A DNA stretch of 64,000 nucleotides from the NCBI GenBank assembly GCA_004014935.1, contig CP025321.1:1488001-1552000 (forward strand), in the 5' to 3' direction. This stretch comes from Saccharomycopsis malanga (taxonomy: Eukaryota; Ascomycota; Saccharomycetes; Ascoideales; Saccharomycopsidaceae). The position numbers and the translations under genes were made by a program. Below are positions 54,976 through 63,576 of this stretch, piece after piece. The notes beneath the pieces are model-generated. The model saw nothing but the letters and a program-made list of their open reading frames with translations, was not told the DNA's origin and did not search any database. Position 1 is the stretch's first letter, and the number at the start of each line of letters is the position of its first letter.

Positions 54976-54980
54976 CTAAA

Positions 54981-55040
54981 CTAACCTGTGAGGTGTTTTC
55001 TCTCACCGAGAGTACTAACCACAGAGCCATACGGTGCCTA
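54981..55040 (-). repeat. SINE head
   Basis: Minus strand: GGCACCGTATGGCTCTGTGG (A box TGGCTCTGTGG), then TTAGTACTCTCGGTGAGAGA, AAACACCTCACAGG. It is cut off before the body. Confidence 0.55.
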
Positions 55041-55125
55041 CAAAACTAGAATAAATTTAACAAACAATTGAAAGATTTGTATACAATGCTAGCTGGAAAA
55101 AGAGATTAAATGAGAAGATTCTAAA

Positions 55126-56430
55126 CTAGATTCGGATGGTGTAGTCGTTACCACTTTGAGTAATGTAGCGAACCCAAGGATAACTTTGGTATTGCAATTT
55201 GGGCTCGTTTATTTTCAAGTATCTGACCTGTAGTCCAGAAGTGATAAAGTAGGGCACCTGGAACTTTACACTGATTGGTCTTTTGGACTTGAAAGTTGGG
55301 TCTTCGTTTGACACGGAAGGAAGGCCCAATTCTGCAATCATGGCAGCTTCTTTTCCGCCGTTAAACTGCTTGATTTTCCATACAATGGAGGAGGTTTCAG
55401 GGGTGTATTTTACTGAGCCATTAGAGGTTTGGAATTTGGGGGAGTCTGCGTCCTCAGGAACAGGAATGGAGATTTCTACGTCGTTTGCTATGGATCGCTT
55501 TTTGATCTGGGCCCGGGCCTTTGCTTTGATTTCAATACGGGAGTTTGAATGGAGTTTTATCTTACAATCGACCCATATGAGCGGTTTGATTGGCGTTGAC
55601 AAGCGGTAGCTCATCAATTCAAACTCGCCGTCAGGAGGGATAAACGTGATGATTTTCTCGTTTTCAAACTTGGAAAGCCTGACACACTGGTGGAATTTGA
55701 CGTCCTCCATCTCTAGCCCGTTTTTCGTAGAGCCAGAGGCATTGGAGGACGCGTCCTTGCCGAAGATGCCCTTGTCGTTGAGTCCCAACCGCAAGTCGGG
55801 CATCCCCGACAAGTTGGACTTGATCTGGACCTTTCCAAGGATCTCGGAGCGCAAGACCTGGCCGTTAGGGTTGATGAGCATGTTGATGGACTCGACTACG
55901 TCAAGAAAAACCTCGTTTTTCTTGTAGAAAATGCCGTCGGTTCTCCAACTGACGGCATTTGTCACCGCACTGGGAGGTCTCTGCTGCGGTTGGTTGAATT
56001 TGATCAACGTGTGCGACTTCTGGGTGATGTATTCCTTCAAAATCTTGGTGTCCGTGGTCTGCGGAAACCCGTAGTCCATCATTTCGTCCAAGAGCTCGTA
56101 TATAATCACAAAATTGTCTCTGATCGACTCCTCCTCCAAGTTTTTGAAGTACTGCGTCAACACTTCGATCAACTTGTTGAGAAACAACATTATTTCCAAC
56201 GCGTTGTCGTTGTTTTTGGTGAGTCCCAAAACATACAAATCATTGTGCATTACATATATATAGTTTACGCCTTTGTAGTTGAATATCGGAGGCGCCCCCG
56301 AATTCTCCTCCTCTGCCTCCAAATGTAGCAACGGGAACTTTTCCACCGCCGTGTATGGTATATCTCCCTTGTAGTCTCGCGAAAGCAAAGGCTTTCCCTT
56401 GGCATCCAAAAAATACACAATCGACGCCAT
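55126..56430 (-). CDS. APM1: AP-1 clathrin adaptor mu subunit Apm1
   Basis: 434 residues from MASIVYFLDAKGKPLLSRDY, the start conserved in the family; a further in-frame Met 7 codons upstream is less likely. The protein belongs to the trans-Golgi/endosome AP-1 complex and binds YxxPhi sorting signals. The N-terminal longin-type domain covers residues 1-145 (HNDLYVLGL, EESIRDNFVIIYELLDEMMD). The mu-homology domain runs from about 160 to the end (TDGIFYKKNEVFLDVVESIN, VRLSKFENEKIITFIPPDGE, ISIPVPEDADSP, VRYLKINEPKLQYQSYPWVR, YITQSGNDYTIRI). An insertion of Ser/Gly residues at about 230 is shorter than in S. cerevisiae. By eye no CTG codon occurs in frame. Confidence 0.97.
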   Translation of the reverse strand: MASIVYFLDAKGKPLLSRDYKGDIPYTAVEKFPLLHLEAEEENSGAPPIFNYKGVNYIYVMHNDLYVLGLTKNNDNALEIMLFLNKLIEVLTQYFKNLEEESIRDNFVIIYELLDEMMDYGFPQTTDTKILKEYITQKSHTLIKFNQPQQRPPSAVTNAVSWRTDGIFYKKNEVFLDVVESINMLINPNGQVLRSEILGKVQIKSNLSGMPDLRLGLNDKGIFGKDASSNASGSTKNGLEMEDVKFHQCVRLSKFENEKIITFIPPDGEFELMSYRLSTPIKPLIWVDCKIKLHSNSRIEIKAKARAQIKKRSIANDVEISIPVPEDADSPKFQTSNGSVKYTPETSSIVWKIKQFNGGKEAAMIAELGLPSVSNEDPTFKSKRPISVKFQVPYFITSGLQVRYLKINEPKLQYQSYPWVRYITQSGNDYTIRI

Positions 56431-56741
56431 CTTGTCTGGTTCCCTTGTCAATCTTTCTGTCGCAATTGCTATTCCTCAACCTTTCTGTCGCAATTATTAT
56501 TCCTCAATCTTTCTGTCTCAATCACCTCTGCTCATCAACTCATTCTTGATGCTTCGTCATCTAGCGATGTCGTGGTTTTTTCACGCCTGTTACCCGCCCA
56601 CATTATCTGTCATCAACTGGGTCCACGGCTGCTGTGGTCTTCAAATTGTCTCCAAATGGCGTTGCAAATTATTACTTGTTATTATAATTGTTATTTGGAT
56701 GAATATATTGACTAAAAAATATAAAAAAAATTATAAAAAAA

Positions 56742-56815
56742 CACCGAACCTGGGACTCGAACCCAGAATCTCCTGATTAGAAGTCAGACGCCCTAACCAA
56801 TTAGGCTAGCCCGGC
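56742..56815 (-). tRNA. tRNA-Arg(TCT)
   Basis: Minus strand: acceptor GCCGGGC pairs with GTTCGGT (with G-U pairs), with discriminator G. A-box region TAGCCTAATTGG, anticodon stem CTGAC/GTCAG-type with loop CTTCTAA (anticodon TCT), T arm CTGGG/CCCAG around TTCGAGT. 74 nt, no intron. It decodes AGA, the main yeast Arg codon. On the plus strand an A-rich stretch, a T run when read from the tRNA, lies just beyond its 3' end and fits Pol III termination. Confidence 0.93.
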
Positions 56816-57576
56816 TAATTCTTGATTGTTTTTTCGCACGACCAGGGTCATTCTGGGGTTTTTGGACATTGGTGTCTGGTAGGTAAGTAAGTATATGTAT
56901 AATGAGAAGAGTTGATACTTCTTGTAAACAACCATAAGTATAATGAAAAGAGTGGATACTTCTTGCAAGTAAGCAAGTATAGCCTATACTACCCTGTGAT
57001 AATATTCGTTATGGAAAACAAAATTATTAATGTAATTAACAGGGTGTCGTGCCCAATTAGTTTTTCTATTGTTGATCATACACTCCTATATGCTAATAAA
57101 CCTATGTATTAAACGGCCAGATCCATTTGGTTCCATTATTCCTTGTTTATCCTCTTTACAGATGCTCTTCTTGTTCCTTTTTGCCAACTCTTATTGGATC
57201 AAGTTATCAGTTGATACTTATGCTTGTTTTCCATATTATTTTTACAGTTTTGTATGCTTTATTGAGAATGGTATATGGAAAATTGTTAATTAGATTGGTT
57301 TGGTGTATAATTAAAAGCAACAGATTGCTAGGATTAGTGTAAATCAATCGAATGTTGCTATATACCTTGTAAAATGATCGGAGTTTCGGAGTTTATGACG
57401 TCTTGGCAACGGTGAGAGACTTGCAAAGGTTGGAAATACTACATTTTGCATTTTATATGGGAATAAGGCCGCTGGGCCGTATGGCTCAAAATATATGATA
57501 TTGGTATTACAGTGGAATTGGAATCATAAATCAAGTATTGATGACGTGCCCTATATTATTAAACAAGACTTTTAAG
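56816..57576. other. gene-free stretch
   Basis: Upstream of tRNA-Arg. It holds a short GTAAGTAAGTATA duplication at 56880 and 56965 and a SINE deletion derivative (57470-57512). No gene is recognised. Confidence 0.45.
57470..57512 (+). repeat. SINE deletion derivative (head fused to tail)
   Basis: GCTGGGCCGTATGGCTC, the exact 5' head of the 5.0 kb copy, continues as AAAATATATGATATTGGTAT, the 3' tail. The junction falls at the word GGCTC, which occurs at both the A box and the tail (GGGCTC), so a short-homology deletion fits. Confidence 0.6.
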
Positions 57577-57815
57577 AGTGGTAAATAAAAATGTTTAGGT
57601 TATAAGGATTGGCCAATAAAAATGGTTAGGTTATAAGGATTGGTTAATAGAATATTGTAAAAATGATGTTTTAGTATTAGCAAAAGTTTGGATAGAATTT
57701 AAAAGAGCTACATTTGAGATCTTTGCAGCCGACATACTAGACAATTCTTTTACATTAGCCGGATATACAAATTTATATAGAATGTTGATTACATTTGCTT
57801 TTGATAAAGCATTCA
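57577..57815 (+). mobile_element. fossil fragment of a cytoplasmic linear plasmid DNA polymerase (family B)
   Basis: The plus strand encodes a stretch with EYCKNDVLVLAKVWIEFKR, the Exo III motif region of protein-primed family B DNA polymerases, followed by AGYTNLYRM. This resembles the polymerases of yeast killer-type linear plasmids and, more distantly, of phi29-like viruses. Such plasmid pieces are known to be captured in yeast nuclear chromosomes. Only a small part of the gene is present and it is broken. Local AT content is high, as in these plasmids. No other plasmid gene was recognised beside it. It looks relatively young, because the motif is still readable. Confidence 0.55.
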
Positions 57816-57916
57816 TACTATAATTCAACAATAAAAACAACACCATATTATTTCTAATTAATGTTTTCACTGAAACATTTATAAATCTATATAATAATCA
57901 TTCCAAATTCCCTTTT

Positions 57917-59665
57917 TCAAACTCCCTTTTCCAAATCCTTTCGATTTGTATTTTCCACAAACTCCTGGGGTGTTTGATTCTTCATCTTCTCCGAGAATTC
58001 AATATCACCATTATTTTCCTGATGATTGTAGGACAATGTATTAATTTCAGAGAAATCTGGACACAACTGAGGACCTCTTCTGCCTACCAAGTACCAAGGC
58101 AAACTAAACAACTCCTCCATACTTTCCAAGCTTCTTCCAGAGATCTCTGGCAAGAAAAACCAGGCCCAGAGTAAGGCAAGAACCATAATAGCGGTGAAGA
58201 AGTAAAAGGCGCCGTAGGGATGCAAAGCAATGAGCATTTTAGGAACTGCTTTGGAGTTTCCGTACTGATTAGCGAAATGGAGAACCATTATAGCGGACTG
58301 GGCAAACGATCTGATGTTTAAGGGAAAGATTTCAGATCCTACGAGATACTGTATGGAATTAAAACCAATTGTCCAGCCAGAACCGCTCAAAAACAACGCT
58401 GCCATTGCCGCCTTGGATGCCTGGCTCTGAGATGCTGTCAAATGGGCGGATTCGTCGGTCGCTTGCGGAACAATTGTCAAGAATACCGCAAAATAGAGAA
58501 TGGTTACCAATTGCAAAGATACGCCTATATACATTGCTTTTCTACGGCCAAGAAAATCAATTACAAAAAACGCTCCGAGATACGCACTCACAAACTTCAC
58601 TACTCCAAGAACAGCCGTCATCTTCAAAATGTCGTGGCCTCGGTTTCCGGCAAACTCAAACAATTCCGGGGCATATATCGTAATAGCATTGGACCCCGAC
58701 CATTGTCCAAGAATCTGCGCCGCCGCAGCAAGCACGAAAAACCGGTACCGAATAGACTTGACAAATAGAATCTCTTTAACCTTGGCAAACACCCCTCGGG
58801 TCGAGTCCACCGCTTGCTGCTCAACTATTATCGACTCCGTAACATCCCGGAACTCCCCGACCAAATACACGTGATCTCGGGGTAGCCGCCGCAATTTACT
58901 AAGGTTGTCACGTGCCTTCTCGGTTTTTCCGACCTTGATTAGCCATCTCGGGGACTCGTAGCAGAACAAGAATGACAATATGAAGATTAAACCGGCCAAT
59001 ATCAACTTTACGGACGTCGGAGCAACCCATTGTTTGCGGCTGCTGTTGGAAATATGGATCGAGGTACCGTAGTTGGCAAAATACGCTAACATAATCCCGA
59101 AATACACCGCGCCGGCAAACACGCAGTTGCAGAGCCCTCGGATTTGTTTCGGAGCGACTTCCGACATGTAAGCCGGCCCGATAGTCGTCGTCTGTCCAAT
59201 CGCCAACCCTTCAATCAACCGGCCCGCGTACAATTGGCCCACCGAGGATGCTGTGATCTGAATAATCGCCGCTATAGCCCATATGATACATACATATTGA
59301 AGCGCCCGAATCCGACCAAACCGGTCCACCGTATACATCGCCAATAGCGCGCCTCCGATGGCTCCTAGCTGCACCATCGAGGTGATGTTCGACTGTAAAC
59401 TGGCAACCTCATCCTCGGTCTTACCAGCCCCACTCAATCCGAACTGCTTCTTAAATGATACCTGGGCCACCGATCCCGAGATGTTACCTTCATCATATCC
59501 TCGGGCCGACCCCAACACTCCGAATACGCATACCGAGGCATACAATGTCCAATTATATATCTCCGGTGGCGCTTTCAGCGCTTTTGACGCATCGGTCCTG
59601 CTCAACTTGCGCTTTATCCGTTGCCACATTCCATTATTGTTGTCGTCCGCCATTTTATCTGCCAA
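57917..59665 (-). CDS. MFS sugar transporter, quinate/hexose type
   Basis: 582 residues with 12 predicted membrane helices. Sugar-porter signatures are present: GSARGYDEGNISGSV in helix 1, DRFGRIRAL after helix 2, GRLIEGLAIGQTTTIGPAYM SEVAPKQIRG, YESPRWLIKVGK, a QWSGSNAITIYAPELFE helix 7, DFLGRRKAMYIG, and PEISGRSLESMEELF at the end. The GYDEG and QWSGSN variants are closer to filamentous-fungal quinate or pentose permeases than to yeast HXT proteins. The hydrophilic C-terminal tail has about 60 residues. Base composition is clearly richer in G and C, with many CCG, CGG and ATC-type codons, than in its neighbours. Substrate not assignable. Confidence 0.9.
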   Translation of the reverse strand: MADKMADDNNNGMWQRIKRKLSRTDASKALKAPPEIYNWTLYASVCVFGVLGSARGYDEGNISGSVAQVSFKKQFGLSGAGKTEDEVASLQSNITSMVQLGAIGGALLAMYTVDRFGRIRALQYVCIIWAIAAIIQITASSVGQLYAGRLIEGLAIGQTTTIGPAYMSEVAPKQIRGLCNCVFAGAVYFGIMLAYFANYGTSIHISNSSRKQWVAPTSVKLILAGLIFILSFLFCYESPRWLIKVGKTEKARDNLSKLRRLPRDHVYLVGEFRDVTESIIVEQQAVDSTRGVFAKVKEILFVKSIRYRFFVLAAAAQILGQWSGSNAITIYAPELFEFAGNRGHDILKMTAVLGVVKFVSAYLGAFFVIDFLGRRKAMYIGVSLQLVTILYFAVFLTIVPQATDESAHLTASQSQASKAAMAALFLSGSGWTIGFNSIQYLVGSEIFPLNIRSFAQSAIMVLHFANQYGNSKAVPKMLIALHPYGAFYFFTAIMVLALLWAWFFLPEISGRSLESMEELFSLPWYLVGRRGPQLCPDFSEINTLSYNHQENNGDIEFSEKMKNQTPQEFVENTNRKDLEKGV

Positions 59666-60706
59666 GAAACTCTTGCCAAGAACTACAAAATAGCTTGATC
59701 TACACTACCATTTCATCTCTTTATATACTGCCAGCAACTATAGGTACTTAGGTACTTTAGTTTAATATTGAATATTAGTGTTAATATTCAATATTAAACT
59801 ATATGATCCATGCAGCATGGCTTATTATGATTAATGCGTCAATTTGGGCGGCTGCGGGGGGCGCTAACCCAATTTCCAGCCGATTTGCTCCGGATACCAC
59901 GCGCCACAACATGTATGTATGTATGTAAGTATGCATGCGTAACGCACTGCATATATAGCTTGTTGCACTGCACAACATTGTAGCATACGTACCCCAGTTT
60001 TGCCAAGACCTGTATCGTGGGGCGAGCAGCATGCATGCTGGATGCGCCTTTCTGACAAGTGGCAAATTTTCTTTCCCCTTGTAAAATACACATGCTCACC
60101 TTGTTTATCAACAAAATAATGCCAACTAAAACAAAACCATACAACAACCCCACCTTCGCCCCTCCTCCACCCGTTAATAAAGCCAAAAACTTAAATGCCT
60201 CTGGCTTGCTGTCAGGCATGCATATGCATATACATGCATATACATTCACCATGGATGCAATTTTCATGCGGTGCATGCCACCTACCCTTTTCAGCACGTT
60301 CAAGATCTGATAAGAGTTCCACCGGGTGAGAAGGAATTAAAACCGATCCGGTTACCAATGTAGGAAATGTACCGTATCAGCAGTGTCTTTATCACTTAAC
60401 AGTCAAAAATTATTAACGGCAACTCGAGAAGCTTCAACACGGTCCTGTTTATAAACGTTACCAACCTAATGTTCTATGATCAAATAGCAAGGGTCTGTAA
60501 TATGCAAAGCGGCTATTTTATAAATGTAAACTAGATGTTCTGTATCAACGGCCATATAAATCTGCTCGGAAACAGATTGCCGCTAGTTGTTGGCCTTCTC
60601 CACTCTTTTGGTGTTGTTGTTTGCAACTGTAAATCGACAAAGGGTCTCAAGTTTTACGGATTCCGAGTTGGTTCTTGAGTGTGTATTTAATAAGCGTTGC
60701 AAAGTG
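59666..60706. other. long upstream region of the sugar transporter
   Basis: Carries a TTTAATATTGAATATTAGTG inverted-repeat-like block at 59759, with its mirror AATATTCAATATTAAAC at 59783. GTATGTATGTATGTAAG and CATGCATATGCATATACATG repeats follow at 59915 and 60210. Richer DNA with several TGCATG words suggests a regulated promoter. Open frames here do not look coding. The rest is unremarkable. Confidence 0.4.
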
Positions 60707-60975
60707 CAGTTATTACTATTATATATTTGGAGCCCCGTAAACATCAGTTTCGTACGTGCCATAAAGAAAGTTGGTAAAATTCGATTGGGAAAGCTTAAAC
60801 AAGTCCATAGGCTTGCCGTTAAATTGCAAAGTAAGCATTTATTGGCCTAGGTTGTGTTTCAGACAGTTACACTTGTTTGTTAAGCATTGTAAAAATTGTC
60901 CGTGATGGGAAACGAACCTGGTAAATCTTTTTTTCTTCTCCAAGAGTACTGACCACTGGGCCACACGGCCAGCGG
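60707..60975 (-). repeat. tRNA-derived SINE, full-length copy
   Basis: Minus strand: CCGCTGGCCGTGTGGCCCAG TGG (A box TGGCCCAGTGG), TCAGTACTCTTGGAGAAGAA, B box region CAGGTTCGTTTCCCATC and AACACAACCTAGGCCAATAA. It continues ATGCTTACTTTGCAA, ATTTTACCAACTTTCTTTAT and CGTACGAAACTGATGTTTAC, ending GGGGCTCCAAATATATAATA. About 269 bp. The best B box of the set (GGTTCGTTTCC). Confidence 0.72.
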
Positions 60976-60987
60976 TTTATCTATCAT

Positions 60988-61172
60988 TAATGAAAACTTG
61001 TAAATGGTTCAATTTTCTTCTTCTTAGTGAGAGGAAACTTGTAAATGGTTTAATTTTCTTCTTTTTAGTGATAGAAAACGTAAATGGTTCAATTTTCTTC
61101 TTTTTAGTGATGAAAAGTTGTAAATGGTTAAATTTCCTTAATTGTATTGATAGAAAACTTGTAAATGGTTCA
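60988..61172 (+). repeat. about 45-bp minisatellite
   Basis: Five copies of GAAAACTTGTAAATGGTTCA followed by ATTTTCTTCTTTTTAGTGAT, ranging from near-identical to diverged at the right end. It starts next to the head of the SINE copy at 60707-60975. Confidence 0.85.
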
Positions 61173-61443
61173 ATAATAATGATAATAATCAAGTCATTGG
61201 GGTGGAATAAAAGTTAAAAAAGGGATATAAACCTTTTATTTGATTGGATATTGGTTTATAAAATGCGACGACCTTTCAAATACACCTTCATTTGTCCTCA
61301 CAAATGAGAGATCCAATTCCCAGTCAAGATCAATACAGACACTCAACGCCAATTGCTGGGGCTACAATCAATATATTTGTACAAAAAATACATTGAAAAC
61401 ACTATAAAATAAAAGCAAATGGTACAACACCAATAGATGCCGT
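61173..61443. other. NHP10 3' flank
   Basis: AT-rich, with nothing recognised apart from a weak B-box-like GATCCAATTCCC at about 61311. Confidence 0.35.
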
Positions 61444-62502
61444 TTATTCATCTGGAACAGGTCCAGTTTCGACGGAACCAATTGGTTTGACAGTAGTTTC
61501 CAGCTCGTCTTGTTTTGAGTCATTATTGATTTCCTCTTTTACATCATTTTCGTCTTGATTGGTTGATTCCAGATGGTTGTGTGTCTTTAGCTTTTTGGAT
61601 TGGCCGTCATCATCAAGGAGATCAGAGAGATTGTGTTTTTTGTATTGTTTGGCATTGTCAAGAACATTGTCGGCGTCGTCAGTATTGATAGGAGCAATCT
61701 GATCAATATTGTTAGTAATTTTGTCAGGATTATTGATATTGTCAGGATTATTGATATTGTCAGGATTATCAATGATTTTCTCACTATTATCAATAACTTT
61801 CCCATTATCATCAATAACTTTCCCACTATCATCAATAATCTTATCTACATCATCACTATTAGAACTGACCTTGTCAAGACCTGCTTCTTTACTCTTTTGG
61901 TCGTTATAACTTTTCAATTCCTTAGCATACCGTTCTTTTTCCTCCTCGTACAACTTGTAGTATGGCTTTTTATCCTCTTCGTTCAAATTCTTCCATGCTT
62001 CGGTGAGGGCTTTGGACATGTCGTACAAGTATCCTGGAGGACTGGAGGCATCCAACCGTTGTTTAATTTTATCCTTTTCCAACTCGCAGAATATCAAGTA
62101 GGAGTTTGTTGGTCGTTTGGGCAATTTGGGATCTCTTTCCTTGGCTTTCACCTTGACTTTGGTGCCTCCGTTTTTCCTTCTATTGCTGGTGGGATTCAAC
62201 TCGTAAAGTTTCAAGCTAGGCAACTCTGGGCTGGATATATGCGAATAATCATTGCTTGTCTGGCTGCTCACAGTGCTGACGTTATGATTTGCAAGCGTCT
62301 TTCTTTCCAATCTTTCCAACAAAATCGCATATTCCATCCGAAGTCGCTTGATAGCCAATTTGGTTCTAGATATAGCTATGGTGATCACCTCGTTGTTCTC
62401 ATCAATCTCCCCAATCCTCCGCTTCAAATCTTTGCATTTCTGCTTAAACTTGAGGTTCTCAGACTCCGATTCCATCTCGTTTCGCTGCTGTTCATATGCC
62501 AT
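61444..62502 (-). CDS. NHP10: HMG-box protein Nhp10, INO80 complex subunit
   Basis: 352 residues. The N-terminal coiled-coil region (about 15-70) includes ISRTKLAIKRLRMEYAILLE RLERK, which matches the characteristic Nhp10 N-terminus (AIQRSRLSVKRLKLEYGVLLERLE in S. cerevisiae, from memory). One HMG box covers about 126-200: RDPKLPKRPTNSYLIFCELE, EAWKNLNEEDKKPYYKLYEE and KERYAKELKSYN. The C-terminal 150 residues are acidic and repetitive (IDDSGKVIDDNGKVIDNSEK and NPDNINNPDNINNPDKI). This makes the protein longer than the 203-residue S. cerevisiae one. Nhp10 helps INO80 bind DNA and nucleosomes. Confidence 0.92.
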   Translation of the reverse strand: MAYEQQRNEMESESENLKFKQKCKDLKRRIGEIDENNEVITIAISRTKLAIKRLRMEYAILLERLERKTLANHNVSTVSSQTSNDYSHISSPELPSLKLYELNPTSNRRKNGGTKVKVKAKERDPKLPKRPTNSYLIFCELEKDKIKQRLDASSPPGYLYDMSKALTEAWKNLNEEDKKPYYKLYEEEKERYAKELKSYNDQKSKEAGLDKVSSNSDDVDKIIDDSGKVIDDNGKVIDNSEKIIDNPDNINNPDNINNPDKITNNIDQIAPINTDDADNVLDNAKQYKKHNLSDLLDDDGQSKKLKTHNHLESTNQDENDVKEEINNDSKQDELETTVKPIGSVETGPVPDE

Positions 62503-62701
62503 TCTTTAAACTATCTTCCCATCCTTTTGTTTATCTTTTCACATTCTTCCGAGCCTGGGCACTGTGAAAACTGACTAAACTCCCGTTCACGTCGGGAACA
62601 AGTATACTTTCAAGAGATTGATGGCAGTAGTGTTTCATTACTGGGGGTTTTTCAATATTGCCAAACTTTTGATATTTATCAGGGTTTGGGATTTTTTATA
62701 T
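62503..62701 (-). promoter_or_regulatory. NHP10 promoter region
   Basis: Upstream DNA of NHP10 before the AT repeat. No clear TATA or factor site. A CTCCCGTTCACGTCGGGAAC segment at about 62579 contains an imperfect dyad (CCCG, CGGG). Confidence 0.3.
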
Positions 62702-62775
62702 AGCGGTTAATAAATAGCGGTTAATAAATAGCGGTTAATAAATAGTGGTTAATTATAATAATATATAGCGGTTAA
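62702..62775 (+). repeat. 14-bp minisatellite
   Basis: Four to five copies of ATAGCGGTTAATAA, leading directly into the decamer array. Confidence 0.85.
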
Positions 62776-63085
62776 TAATAAATAATAATAAATAATAATA
62801 AATAATAATAAATAATAATAAATAATAATAAATAAATAATAATAAATAATAATAAATAATAATAAATAATAATAAATAATAATAAATAATAATAAATAAT
62901 AATAAATAATAATAAATAATAATAAATAATAATAAATAATAATAAATAATAATAAATAATAATAAATAATAATAAATAATAATAAATAATAATAAATAAT
63001 AATAAATAATAATAAATAATAATAAATAATAATAAATAATAATAAATAATAATAAATAATAATAAATAATAATAAATAATAATAA
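62776..63085 (+). repeat. AT-only decamer array
   Basis: About 31 head-to-tail copies of the decamer AATAAATAAT (phase-equivalent AATAATAATA at the left edge), virtually perfect over 300 bases with no G or C. A 126-codon minus-strand frame of Tyr, Leu, Ile and Phe crosses it and is an artefact. Confidence 0.95.
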
Positions 63086-63099
63086 AAAGCGCCTATTAA

Positions 63100-63575
63100 T
63101 CTTAATAATAAGAATATCATATATTTCAACCCTTTTTAATGAGTTTCACGTCAACAAGTCACTAGACACACTTTCTGGACATTGATATATAGGTAATTCT
63201 TTGATAATAATAGTAACAATCTTTTCGAGTCCATCAAGCTTGTTGAAAATCAAAGTATATCTCAAGCCCAATAAATATTGGAACCCACCATGTCTAAGAA
63301 ACTTATAAAAACCCAATCATGGACAAGTTTTTTAATAACAACGATAAATTTGCATTTTGAGACCAACAGTTGAACAATATTTTAATTAACAACATCTTAT
63401 ATTCCGAGCTCAGTATATGGATAATGTGTTTCGTCATATTTTTATCTTCTCCATTATTTTAGCCCTTTTTATTGGCTTGCACCACACTAAGCCGTCATAT
63501 AAACTTTCTAGGCCTTGTTTGATGATAATAATAATAATATCATACATTTTGAACCCAGTACATGGAAAAGATCTT
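63100..63575 (-). repeat. cluster of SINE tail fragments
   Basis: Four decayed pieces lie in the same orientation: 63100-63140 (AATAATAAGAATATCATATA TTTCAACCC), 63245-63330 (CTCAAGCCCAATAAATATTG, CATGTCTAAGAAACTT, AAAACCCAATCATGG), 63390-63500 (TTATATTCCGAGCTCAGTAT, GTTTCGTCATA, CACACTAAGCCGTCATATAA) and 63525-63565 (AATAATATCATACATTTTGA ACCCAGTACATGG). Confidence 0.55.
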
Positions 63576-63576
63576 T

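Larger units (their letters stand above)
53629..55125. other. gene-free, repeat-filled stretch
   Basis: Holds the promoter of the secreted protein, a SINE 3' half (54155-54262), a short minisatellite (54262-54390), an R2 copy (54391-54730), a second minisatellite (54740-54975) and a SINE head (54981-55040). A frame at 53748-54008 has no support. Confidence 0.55.

Noticed and set aside
59799-60303. 154-codon minus-strand ORF and overlapping frames upstream of the transporter
   Set aside because: Several frames are open at once and the composition follows the TGCATG and GTATGTATG repeats. No domain is seen.
62749-63129. 126-codon ORF of Tyr, Leu, Ile and Phe
   Set aside because: It is the translation of the AT-only decamer array.
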